A stretch of 43,893 nucleotides of DNA from an uncultured Clostridia bacterium (GTDB lineage: Bacteria > Bacillota > Clostridia > UBA1381): NCBI GenBank assembly GCA_904395315.1, contig CAJFNT010000090.1, positions 1-43,893 on the forward strand, read 5' to 3'. Under the pieces are notes generated by a model. The model worked only from the letters and a program-made list of their open reading frames with translations, did not search any database and was not told the origin of the DNA. The position numbers and the translations under genes were made by a program. This document shows positions 19,262 to 28,709 of the stretch, piece after piece. The stretch's first letter is position 1, and the number at the start of each line of letters is the position of its first letter.

Positions 19262-20391
19262 TTTGATTTGCCCTCCTTTAAAGATCTCAGCAGTTCATAA
19301 GCAAGCTGTGCCTCTTTAGGCTCCTCCAGCAGCGCCGATAAGAACTTTGCAGAAAAGGATGTTTCCGGGAACTCTGCGTCAATAGTCTCTTTTGAGAGCA
19401 ATTTGCTCAGAGAATAATCGTCATATGTATATTCAATAAAACGCGAAAGTCTGTCCTCAATAATGTCAGCTCTGTTATCATATTCTTCCGCCGTGACCGC
19501 TCCCGAAAGGATGATATCTACCACACTGTTATCATCAATACCCGATAACTCACGATCCAGCACATTCTCCATTTCTCCCGCGGAAAGTGTGATATTTTTT
19601 CGATAAAAACGAAGGTTTCCCGATATGAATCTCTTAGCTCGAACCATTTTGTTGTCATCAACTTCAACAATAAAGCACTGCCCTTCTGTATTGCAAGAAA
19701 CATCCGTCTGCACATGAGTTCCCGCGTTTAATATATTTTCACAAGCGGTAAATTCATCTGTTAAATTATTCGGGAAAGGAACATGTGTATGACCGATCAG
19801 CCAGACATCAACAGGAATAGCCTCCAATTCTTCTCTCTTCATAAGGAAATATTGACCTTCATTATCAATAGTTTCACCTTCAACAGCGCCATGCGCAATT
19901 CCGACACGATAAGTATCGTCTTGAATAATATTTTCATCTTTTATCCATCCAAGGTTATTTTTGCCCTGAGCGGAATGCATAGAGGTACAAAGCGCAGGAT
20001 ATAAAACGACATCCTCACCATTTGCATTAACATTATAAGGTCTGTAATCGGTCAGCAACATAATATTATCATAGGTTTCCATCACATCTTTAAAATACAG
20101 CCAGACTTTGACTTCCTTGCTATAATAATCATGATTTCCCGGCAGCACAACAACTGTTCCTTTAAAGCGTGATAGCATATCTAAAAGTAACTTGATATCC
20201 TTCTTAGATATACCGTAAGTATTTTCGAACAGATCCCCTGTGATCACAAAAAGGTCACAGTTTTCCCTGTTCGCAGCCCGGACCATAGACTCAAACGCGG
20301 ACATTCTTCTTTCCGAAAGCACAGACGCCTTTTCATGACTGGCATATTTTAAACCTATATGATTATCACCGGTCACAAAAATTTTCAACAT
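19258..20391 (-). CDS. Metallophosphoesterase / DNA repair exonuclease (YhaO/SbcD-like)
   Basis: 377 aa; FVTGDNHIGLKYAS, VITGDLFEN, VLPGNHDYYSKE, GIAHGAVEG, LIGHTHVP motifs. Confidence 0.9.
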   Translation of the reverse strand: MLKIFVTGDNHIGLKYASHEKASVLSERRMSAFESMVRAANRENCDLFVITGDLFENTYGISKKDIKLLLDMLSRFKGTVVVLPGNHDYYSKEVKVWLYFKDVMETYDNIMLLTDYRPYNVNANGEDVVLYPALCTSMHSAQGKNNLGWIKDENIIQDDTYRVGIAHGAVEGETIDNEGQYFLMKREELEAIPVDVWLIGHTHVPFPNNLTDEFTACENILNAGTHVQTDVSCNTEGQCFIVEVDDNKMVRAKRFISGNLRFYRKNITLSAGEMENVLDRELSGIDDNSVVDIILSGAVTAEEYDNRADIIEDRLSRFIEYTYDDYSLSKLLSKETIDAEFPETSFSAKFLSALLEEPKEAQLAYELLRSLKEGKSK

Positions 20392-20471
20392 AACTTCATC
20401 ACCTCGATGTATTTTTATCTATTTATTTATAACTATATTAGAAACATACACTTACCCAATTATTACTACAG

Positions 20472-20494
20472 TATAAATTGTAACACAATTTATA
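20472..20494. promoter_or_regulatory. Operator-like perfect palindrome in a divergent intergenic region
   Basis: TATAAATTGT-AAC-ACAATTTATA, 10+3+10 perfect inverted repeat overlapping a minus-strand TTGATT-N17-TACAAT promoter for the YhaO/YhaN pair. Confidence 0.55.
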
Positions 20495-20552
20495 TAAAAA
20501 ATCAATGATTTTAGTAGTATTGCAAAAAAACTCTAAAAATCAAAAATTTCTC

Positions 20553-20581
20553 TTGACAAACAGGTTAGTTTATGCTAATAT
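20553..20581 (+). promoter_or_regulatory. Consensus promoter of the putative ncRNA
   Basis: TTGACA - 17 nt - TAATAT. Confidence 0.7.
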
Positions 20582-20587
20582 ATATTA

Positions 20588-20940
20588 TGTAATTGATATA
20601 TAAATAAGTTTTATGGAACGTATATTATACACATCCTACTACTTGTTTTATGCAATTCTCCCCATAGCGGTGCTGAAGACGAAAATTTAAACGCAAGCAT
20701 TTTGAGGCAGATGTTCACTCCCTTTTATATCCATGTACTGTAACGCGTGACATATGTCCCAACAAATTTTCGCTTCAAAGGAATACGGAAAAGTCAGCGA
20801 AGGGTATCATTCAGCATATATTTATCGAGCCTCTTGCCATGGCGGTTCTTCCGAAAGCCTAAACTCCTATTCCGTTTTCCATCATACCGCAATCGAATAT
20901 CTAACATCCCGGATATAATGATGCCGGGATGTTTTTTTAT
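20588..20940 (+). ncRNA. Putative structured noncoding RNA with three-way junction
   Basis: Promoter upstream, no convincing ORF; helices GCGGT(20667-20671):ACCGC(20886-20890), GAAGaCGAAAATTT(20675-20688):AAATTTTCGCTTC(20764-20776), GGAATACGGAA(20780-20790):TTCCGTTTTCC(20870-20880); ends in an intrinsic terminator. Confidence 0.6.
20904..20939 (+). terminator. Rho-independent terminator of the putative ncRNA
   Basis: ACATCCCGG-atataatgatg-CCGGGATGT followed by TTTTTT. Confidence 0.9.
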
Positions 20941-21089
20941 TTAGGACGGCTTTCTAATCGTATTTTAATCTGTATGATATAAACTAAGTTTAAACTAAAT
21001 AATAATACACGGTAAACATACCGCTATTTACTTTTCCGAAAATTTATGATAATATAATTTAAAGTTTCACAGAAAGGCGGAGGATATTT

Positions 21090-21764
21090 ATGCGTCTGCT
21101 CGTTGTTGAAGACGAAAGGGCTTTGAACAGGGTAATAAGTAAGAGGCTTGAAAAAGAGGGATACAGTGTAGACAGCTGCTTCGACGGAGAGGAATCGCTG
21201 CACTTTATCAAAATGGGTGAATTTGATGCTATAATCATGGATATAATGATGCCAAAACTCAATGGGATCGAAGTTATTAAGAGACTCCGTTCCAACGGGA
21301 TCGACACTCCGGTGATATTTCTCACCGCAAAGGACAGCATCTCCGACAGAGTTACAGGGTTGGATGCGGGCGCGGAGGACTACCTTGTAAAGCCGTTTGC
21401 ATTCGAGGAGCTTCTGGCAAGGATACGTGTGATGACCCGAAAGCACGCGGGCAACAGAACAAACGTGTTCACCGTGGGTGATCTCACGCTCGATACGGCA
21501 TCGCACACGGTAAAACGCGGCGATAAGGAGATAAGCCTTTCGGCAAAGGAGTACGAGATACTCGAATATATGATGTATAACAAGGGACTGATCTTGTCGC
21601 GCGAAAAAATAGAGAATCACGTCTGGAATTTCGATTACAGCGGCGGCACGAATGTTGTGGACGTATATATCCGTTACCTGCGGAAGAAGATCGATGACGG
21701 CAATGAGCGCAAGCTCATCCACACCGTACGAGGCGCGGGATACGTTATCAAGGAGGAAAACTGA
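21090..21764 (+). CDS. OmpR-family response regulator
   Basis: 224 aa; MRLLVVEDERALNRV...DAIIMDIMMPKLNG...IFLTAKD...GAEDYLVKPF; winged-helix C-terminus VVDVYIRYLRKKID; SD GGCGGAGG. Confidence 0.95.
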   Translation: MRLLVVEDERALNRVISKRLEKEGYSVDSCFDGEESLHFIKMGEFDAIIMDIMMPKLNGIEVIKRLRSNGIDTPVIFLTAKDSISDRVTGLDAGAEDYLVKPFAFEELLARIRVMTRKHAGNRTNVFTVGDLTLDTASHTVKRGDKEISLSAKEYEILEYMMYNKGLILSREKIENHVWNFDYSGGTNVVDVYIRYLRKKIDDGNERKLIHTVRGAGYVIKEEN

Positions 21765-21767
21765 TAT

Positions 21768-23111
21768 ATGTCGGTAAAACTGAAAATAACGCTGTGGTAC
21801 ACGATAGTGATAATGATCCTGTCCGGAGTTGTGCTGACGGTCATAACGTCCATTGGCGAGGACATGCTCGAACGTGATATATCGGGACGTATAACGAGGA
21901 CAGTCGACGATTTCTCGCGCCGGATCACCGCCCCGCCCTCGCGCGGCGGAACGCCGCGGCTGAACTTCTACGAGCAGGGCGTGCATATGGCTGTGTATAG
22001 CGGAGACCATGAGCTCACGGAAGGCAGCATTCCGTTCGATCTCGATGAGGAACCGAAATTTGAAGACGGAGCGCTTAGGACGATAGAGCAGGATGGCGAT
22101 AAATACTATGTATACACCAAGGCTCTGCGCGGCAGGGGCAGCGACGGCTATTGGCTGATGGGCGTAGTTTCGGTATCTGACGAAAGCTATGCGCTGCGCT
22201 CGGCGGCAAGGACTAACGTGATCTTTACCCTGATATTGATAATAATAGCTTCTGCGGGCGGATATTTCATCCTGCGCCGCGCACTCTCCCCCGTCAAAAA
22301 GATCACCGCAGCAGCCAGAGAGATAAGCGAAGGCAGCGATCTCTCAAAAAGGATACGCATAGGCGCCGGCACGGACGAGATACATGAGCTTGCCAACACC
22401 TTTGACGCAATGCTCGACAAGATAGAACAGACCGTTGAACGGGAAAAGCAGTTCACCTCCGACGCGTCACACGAGCTCAGGACACCGGTCGCTGTCGTTC
22501 TATCTGAATGCGAATACATGACCGACTGCGCAAAAACTCCGGAGGAATTCCGCGAGTCGGCATACTCTATAAAGGATCAGGCAGAAAGGATGGCAAAGCT
22601 CATATCAGAGCTTTTGATCATCTCGCGTATGGACAGAAATACGATCAAAACCGAATTTGAGGAAGTGGACATATCGGAACTTCTCACCTTCGTCTGCGAC
22701 GAACAGGAGGAGATACAGCAGAGCGATATCACGCTGATAAGGCAGATACCCGATGGGATAAGGGCAAACGCCGACAGGTTCCTTCTCGCGCGTCTTTTTA
22801 TAAATCTTATCTCCAACGCCTACAGCTACGGAAATCCGGGAGGCCACGTCGCAGTAACGCTCACAGAAACAGCGGATACCGTAACAACAGCAGTGGAAGA
22901 CGACGGCATAGGGATAAACGAGGAGGATCTTCCGAAGATCTGGGAGCGTTTCTATCAAGCGGATCCGTCAAGGACCTCAGGCGGTAACATGGGGCTCGGA
23001 CTTTCTATGGTAAAATGGATAGCTGCCTGCCACGGCGGCGAAGTGACCGTGGAAAGCGAGCCAGGTCGAGGCAGCACTTTCACCTTTACCATGCCTAAAG
23101 ACGCGTCATAA
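21768..23111 (+). CDS. Sensor histidine kinase
   Basis: 447 aa; two TM segments, HAMP, H-box FTSDASHELRTPVAVV, N/G boxes ISNAYSYGN, DDGIGI, GGNMGLGLSMVKWI. Confidence 0.95.
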   Translation: MSVKLKITLWYTIVIMILSGVVLTVITSIGEDMLERDISGRITRTVDDFSRRITAPPSRGGTPRLNFYEQGVHMAVYSGDHELTEGSIPFDLDEEPKFEDGALRTIEQDGDKYYVYTKALRGRGSDGYWLMGVVSVSDESYALRSAARTNVIFTLILIIIASAGGYFILRRALSPVKKITAAAREISEGSDLSKRIRIGAGTDEIHELANTFDAMLDKIEQTVEREKQFTSDASHELRTPVAVVLSECEYMTDCAKTPEEFRESAYSIKDQAERMAKLISELLIISRMDRNTIKTEFEEVDISELLTFVCDEQEEIQQSDITLIRQIPDGIRANADRFLLARLFINLISNAYSYGNPGGHVAVTLTETADTVTTAVEDDGIGINEEDLPKIWERFYQADPSRTSGGNMGLGLSMVKWIAACHGGEVTVESEPGRGSTFTFTMPKDAS

Positions 23112-23144
23112 ACTGTGCGTGCTGCACAAATTTAAATAAATCTA

Positions 23145-23173
23145 TTGACAATTGAATCTATATGCTGTATACT
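23145..23173 (+). promoter_or_regulatory. Consensus promoter for a short leader/sRNA upstream of the ABC exporter
   Basis: TTGACA - 17 nt - TATACT. Confidence 0.75.
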
Positions 23174-23246
23174 CGACAATACAAACAAGAAACCAGTCAT
23201 CGGCGGACTTGCGGCCGCTGCCGCAATGGTCAGGTAAGATGTCGGG

Positions 23247-23282
23247 AGCGCCCGGTTATTTTTATAACCGGGCGCTTTTTTG
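23247..23282 (+). terminator. Strong intrinsic terminator in the ABC exporter leader
   Basis: AGCGCCCGGTTAT-TTTT-ATAACCGGGCGCT, 13-bp perfect stem followed by a T-run. Confidence 0.93.
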
Positions 23283-23366
23283 TTTGAAAACAGCCGTATA
23301 CCCGGGAACCAGGCTGATGGGGACGCTCCCCAATTTCAGAAAAAATCGAAGAAGGAGTAATAACAC

Positions 23367-25099
23367 ATGAAGCTTATTCTGCAATTTCTTAAACCGCATC
23401 GGCGTCTTTTCGCCCTTACGGTCATATTAATGATCATAGATGTTGCCGGAGCTCTGTACATACCCACACTGGCAGCCGAGCTGCTCAACGAAGGCACCTC
23501 AGGCAGCTCGTTTAACGATCTGATAAACACCGGAATAAAAATGGCTGCCGCATCGATCGCCTCCGGCGCCAGCGCGATACTCGGCGGATACGCGTGTTCA
23601 AGGCTTTCAGCAGAGCTCGGAAAGGATATGCGAGTAGCTCTTTACAAAAAATCATTAAAGCTCTCCGTATACGATTTCCGTCAGTTCGGAACAGCCTCTG
23701 TTACTACAAGAACTATATCGGATATAACGAACATACAGTTCGCGTTCATAAGCTGTATCCAGATGGTCCTGCCGGTACCTGTCATCTTTATCATTGCGGT
23801 CACGCTCTCATTCAAACTGAATATAACGATGGCATCGATACTTGTCGCCGTCCTCGCTATCGTGCTGATAATCGCATTTTTCGTGATGCGCAGCGCGGCG
23901 CCGCAGTTCAAAAGGCTGCAAAAACTTCTTGACCGCATGACTGCGGTGCTTCTTGAAAACATAACCGGAGTGCGTGTCGTGCGCGCATTCAATAATGAAG
24001 AACGAGAAGAAGCAAGACTGGACAAATCATTTTCGAATTATGCCGAAACAGCGATCAAAGTAAACAGAAAATTCGCTCATCTCGACGGTATATCATTCAT
24101 GTTTATAAACGCGTTCGTCGTTGCCGTATACTGGCTCAGCGGAGGACAGATAAGCGCAGGCAAATTCCAGATCGGAGACATCACTGCGATCATACAATAT
24201 GCGATGCTGGTCCTGTTCTTCCTTATGATGGCGCAAATGGTCATACTGACACTGCCCCGAGCACTTGAGTGCTGCAACAGAGTAAGCGAAGTTTTAGAGC
24301 ATTCACCTGAAATACGTGATCTTGTTGCGGAAAAAACATTTGACAAGACAAAGAAGAAAGACAATGTACTGGAATTTAAAAACGTCTCGTTCCGCTTTGC
24401 AGATGCCGAAGAATATGCGCTCAGCGATCTTAGCTTTGTCTGCCGCCGCGGTCAGACGACGGCGGTTATAGGCGGCACCGGAAGCGGAAAATCGACCGTT
24501 GCCTCGCTTGCGATGAGATTTCATGACGTTACAAAGGGCGCCGTTCTCTTAAACGGAAGGGATATACGGAAGATCACGCAGCACGAGCTGAGAGACTGTC
24601 TCGCCTACGTTCAGCAGAAAGCATGGCTCTTCTCCGGAACGATAGCCGAAAATCTGCGTTACGGAAATCCCGATGCGACCGATGAGGACTCATGCACGCA
24701 GCCGACATTGCGATGGCTGGAGACTTTATCCGGTCCCTGCCCGACGGGCTGAACTCATGAGTCGCACAGGGCGGCTCAAACTTTTCGGGCGGACAGAAGC
24801 AGAGGCTTTCGATAGCCCGCGCGCTCGTTAAAAAGCCTGAGCTGTACATATTCGACGACAGCTTCTCCGCGCCCGACTTCAAGACCGACGCGGCACTGCG
24901 CAAGGCTCTCAAATCAGAAACGAAGGATGCGGCAGTGCTCATAATCGCGCAGCATGTAAGCACGATCAGAAACGCCGACTGCATCGTTGTCCTTGACGAG
25001 GGCAGACCCGCAGGCATCGGAACTCATGACGAGCTCATGAAAACCTGTCCTATCTACCGCGAAATAACGGAATCTCAAACAAAGGAGACGGAAGATGAA
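23367..25099 (+). pseudogene. ABC exporter half-transporter 1 (TMD-NBD), disrupted by a frameshift and an in-frame TGA
   Basis: Intact TMD and Walker A (GGTGSGKST) to 24685; 1-nt deletion near 24688; corrected frame reads [59 protein letters not shown]...; TGA at 24758-24760. Confidence 0.85.
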
Positions 25100-26904
25100 T
25101 AAGAAAAAAGATATTCGCAAGACAGCATACGACGCTCCGAAAAACACACGAAGCACTATGATACGCCTGTTTTCGCAGCTGAAAAGCCAGCGCATACGGC
25201 TCATTTTTGTCGCTGTCTGTATCATAATATATACGCTTTTAAGCATCTACAACCCTATATTCAGCGCCGAGGTCATTGACCGCCTCTGGAACAGTATAAA
25301 GGCCTCACTTTCCTCCGGAGCTCCGTTTACAATAACATGGCACGGCATAGGCGCATCGCTTGTACAGCTTTCGCTCCAGTATCTGCTTACAGGACTGTTT
25401 TATTACCTTCAGTCCTACCTGATGGCAAGCGTTGCAGAGAGTCTCACGCTTTCGCTGCGCGATCAGATAGCCGCAAAGCTGAACCGCCTGCCGCTGAGCT
25501 TTTTCGACCGCAACAAAGCAGGCGAAATACTCAGCCGTGTTACCACCGACCTCGACAAGATTTCGGAAACGCTTCAAACAGGACTCTTAAAGCTGCTTAC
25601 GGCAATAGGCACGGTCATAGGCTCACTTATAGTCATGTTTTACTATGATGTGCTTTTGACCTGCATATTCCTCGTTTCCATGCTGATAAGCATTGTGATC
25701 ACAAAGATCGTATCCGCAAAGAGTCTCAGTTCTGCTTCTCTCAGACAGGAGACCCTGGCGAACCTGACAGGTATAGCGGAAGAATATTATCAGGGCAGAA
25801 ACGTTATAAAGGCATATAACCACGAAAAAGAAAGCATCGAACAGATCACGCAGGCAGCGGACGAGGCGCGCGATGCGATGCAGAAGGCGGACTTCCTCAC
25901 TAACTGTGTGAACCCGCTTATACGAATGATCACAAGACTGGCACATGTGGCGGTCGCAGTCATCGCCGGACGCGCAATGCTCAACGGCACCATGACGATA
26001 GGTATCGTGCAGGCATTTTTCCAGTACGTAAACCAAACAGCCGAGCCGCTTACCGAGGCTTCATATATGATAAACTCAATGCAGTCCGCTCTCGCATCTG
26101 CAGAAAGGACCTTCGAGCTGCTCGACGAGGAAGAGGAGCTCCCGGATCCTGTCTCCCCTGCCATGCTTGAGAACACCCGCGGAGAAATAAGGTTCGAGCA
26201 TGTGAGCTTCGGCTACACGCCCGAACGTATTCTAATGAAGGATATAAGCTTTGAAGCGCTGCCCGGACAGAAGATCGCCGTAGTCGGCTCCACAGGTGCC
26301 GGAAAGACGACACTTATAAATCTTCTGATGCGCTTTTACAAGGTAAACGGGCGGCAGCATTAAAATAGACGGAGTGAGATCGTCAGATATGACCCGCAGC
26401 GGACTAAGACGCAATTTCGGCATGGTCCTTCAGGACACATGGCTGTTCGGCGGAACAATAGCCGAAAACATAGCATACGGCAAGCCCGACGCGTCACGCA
26501 AGGAGATAATCGCCGCCGCAAAGGCAGCAATGACTGATTATTTTATCCGGACCATGCCCGACGGCTACGACACTGTCATAGACAATGAGGCGTCGAACCT
26601 CTCAGCGGGACAGAAGCAGCTTCTGACTATCGCCAGAGTATTCCTCTGCGATCCGCCGGTACTGATCCTCGATGAAGCCACCTCCAGCGTCGATACGCGC
26701 ACGGAAAAGGAGATCGGCAAGGCGATGAAAAAGCTCATGGACGGCAGAACAAGCTTTATTATCGCGCACAGGCTCTCCACGATACGCGACGCCGACAACA
26801 TCCTGTTCATGGAACACGGCAATATAATTGAGCAGGGAAATCATAAAGAGCTGCTTAAAAAGAAAGGCGCATATGCATCGCTCTACTACAGTCAGTTTGC
26901 ATAA
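25095..26904 (+). pseudogene. ABC exporter half-transporter 2 (TMD-NBD), disrupted by a single frameshift
   Basis: ORF 25095-26363 ends ...GAGKTTLINLLMRFYKVNGRQH*; removing one G at about 26349-26351 restores NGGSIKIDGVRSSDMTRSGLRRNFGMVLQDTWLFGG... which continues to 26904 (LSAGQKQLLTIARVF, ILDEATSSVD). Confidence 0.85.
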
Positions 26905-26914
26905 TATTTTCACA

Positions 26915-26962
26915 TATAAAAAGCTCCTCTATTTATCATAGAGCGACTCTGCTTTTTCTATG
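26915..26962 (+). terminator. Possible terminator after the ABC exporter
   Basis: AAAAAGC tc CTCTAT ttatc ATAGAG cgactct GCTTTTT. Confidence 0.45.
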
Positions 26963-27012
26963 TTTGTGCGTATTTACCTGTTTTATCATCTTATTTTTGT
27001 CGTCTATGACGA

Positions 27013-27041
27013 TTGAAATATTCCTGTTGGAATGGTATCAT
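27013..27041 (+). promoter_or_regulatory. Promoter of the GH13 gene with an operator-like repeat in its spacer
   Basis: TTGAAA - 17 nt - TATCAT; spacer holds ATTCC-tgtt-GGAAT. Confidence 0.55.
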
Positions 27042-27080
27042 ATAAAAAAAATAACATTGATCATACGGAGGTAACAGGAT

Positions 27081-28634
27081 ATGAAAGAATGGTTAAGGGA
27101 TGCGATCTTCTATGAGATATATCCGCAGAGCTTTTATGACACTAACGGTGACGGCATTGGAGATCTCAACGGGATCATCGAAAAGCTCGGCTATATAAAG
27201 TCTATCGGATTTAACGCGCTCTGGATAAATCCCTGTTTTGAGTCGCCTTTTGGCGACGCGGGATATGATGTTGCAAATTACTATAAGATAGCCCCGCGCT
27301 ATGGCACCAACGAAGACGCCAAACGGCTTTTTGCCGAGGCGCACCGGCTCGGTATGCGTGTGATACTGGATCTTGTGCCGGGCCACACGTCCGTTGAATG
27401 CGAATGGTTCAAAAAATCGTGCCTTGCGGAGCCGAATGAGTACAGTGGCAGATATGTATGGACTGACAGCGTATGGACTGGATTTGACGGGATATCCGGC
27501 ATAAGCGGCACCTTGAGCGGGATAAGCAACCGCGACGGGAGTTGCGGCGTGAACTTTTTCTCATGCCAGCCGGCGCTGAATTATGGCTTTGCCGAAAGAA
27601 CGGCACCGTGGCAGTCAGCTGTGGATTCAGCCGAAGCGCTCGCAACGCGCAAAGCTATGCTTGATGTGATCCGGTTCTGGCTCGGATTGGGCTGTGACGG
27701 CTTCCGTGTGGATATGGCGGGTTCGCTCGTAAAAAATGATCCCGGGCAAAAGGAAACGATAAAGGTATGGCAAGACATACTGGGCAAAGTGTCATCGGAA
27801 TTTCCCGAGGCTGTGTTTGTCTCCGAATGGGGAGAACCGGACAAAGCGCTCATAGCAGGCTTTGATATGGACTTTCTGCTCCATTTCGGTCCGTCACACT
27901 ACCTTGATCTTTTCCGTGAGGAACCTTATTTTTCATCTGCGGCGCACGGCGATCTCACTGCATTCTTTGAAACGTATATGAAAAACTACGCACTCACAAG
28001 CGGCAGGGGCTATATCTGTATCCCCTCCGGGAATCATGACATGACGAGGATAAGGCATTTTCTCACGGATAATGAGCTAAAGCTCGCATATGCCTTTATC
28101 ATGTCTATGCCAGGGATCCCGTTCGTCTACTACGGCGATGAGATTGGCATGGGCTTCATAGAGGGTCTCATCTCCGTTGAGGGCGGCTACAACCGCACTG
28201 GCTCGCGCACGCCGATGCAGTGGGACGGCACTCCCAACGCCGGATTTTCATCAGCGACTCCCGACTCGCTCTATATCCCACAGCGCCTCAGAGCTGACAG
28301 TCCCACCGTCAAAGCACAATTGTCGGATGAAGCCTCGCTTCTGAACGAGCTGAAACGGATCATGGCAATAAGGCGCTCGCTCCCGGAGCTTTCGCCGGAC
28401 GCCGGATTCGAGCTCATAAGCGCGGGTGACGCATCGCATCCGCTCGTATATATCCGCGGCGAAAAACTGCTTATCGCAATAAACCCGTCAGTCGAAGCAA
28501 AAACATGCGAATGTAACGTAACTCTGGAAAAAACAGCATATAAAAACGGTGGAACAATATCCGCCGAAAACGGCATGCTGACTGTCCCCCCGAGATCCGT
28601 TTCATTTGCATATATATCCAAACAGAAAATATGA
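27081..28634 (+). CDS. Glycoside hydrolase family 13 (alpha-glucosidase/alpha-amylase type)
   Basis: 517 aa; WLRDAIFYEIYPQSFYDTNGDGIGDLNGI, VILDLVPGHTS, GFRVDMAG, VFVSEWG, GNHDMTR motifs. Confidence 0.93.
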   Translation: MKEWLRDAIFYEIYPQSFYDTNGDGIGDLNGIIEKLGYIKSIGFNALWINPCFESPFGDAGYDVANYYKIAPRYGTNEDAKRLFAEAHRLGMRVILDLVPGHTSVECEWFKKSCLAEPNEYSGRYVWTDSVWTGFDGISGISGTLSGISNRDGSCGVNFFSCQPALNYGFAERTAPWQSAVDSAEALATRKAMLDVIRFWLGLGCDGFRVDMAGSLVKNDPGQKETIKVWQDILGKVSSEFPEAVFVSEWGEPDKALIAGFDMDFLLHFGPSHYLDLFREEPYFSSAAHGDLTAFFETYMKNYALTSGRGYICIPSGNHDMTRIRHFLTDNELKLAYAFIMSMPGIPFVYYGDEIGMGFIEGLISVEGGYNRTGSRTPMQWDGTPNAGFSSATPDSLYIPQRLRADSPTVKAQLSDEASLLNELKRIMAIRRSLPELSPDAGFELISAGDASHPLVYIRGEKLLIAINPSVEAKTCECNVTLEKTAYKNGGTISAENGMLTVPPRSVSFAYISKQKI

Positions 28635-28651
28635 CCGTTCTCTTGTCATTG

Positions 28652-28680
28652 ACTTTTCTCAGATACCGTGTTATACTAAT
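28652..28680 (+). promoter_or_regulatory. Promoter for the Y-family polymerase gene
   Basis: TTGACT - 17 nt - TATACT about 30-60 bp upstream of the start codon; positions approximate. Confidence 0.5.
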
Positions 28681-28709
28681 TAAAAGGATAATAACAGGAT
28701 GAAAACGAT

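Noticed and set aside
20747-20944. 65-aa ORF inside the putative ncRNA
   Set aside because: Runs through the terminator, lacks a ribosome-binding site and has no protein-like composition; the helical pairing explains the sequence better.
23318-23332. Mini-ykkC (guanidine-II) hairpin candidate
   Set aside because: Loop reads CGC or ACGCT and not ACGR, and no matching second hairpin with an ACGR loop is present.
24746-24765. Programmed recoding (frameshift or UGA readthrough) in ABC half 1
   Set aside because: No slippery heptamer or SECIS-like element seen, a separate lesion occurs in the partner gene, and other genes use TGA as a normal stop.
28635-28709. LexA/Cheo box upstream of the Y-family polymerase
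   Set aside because: No GAACNNNNGTTC-like palindrome present.
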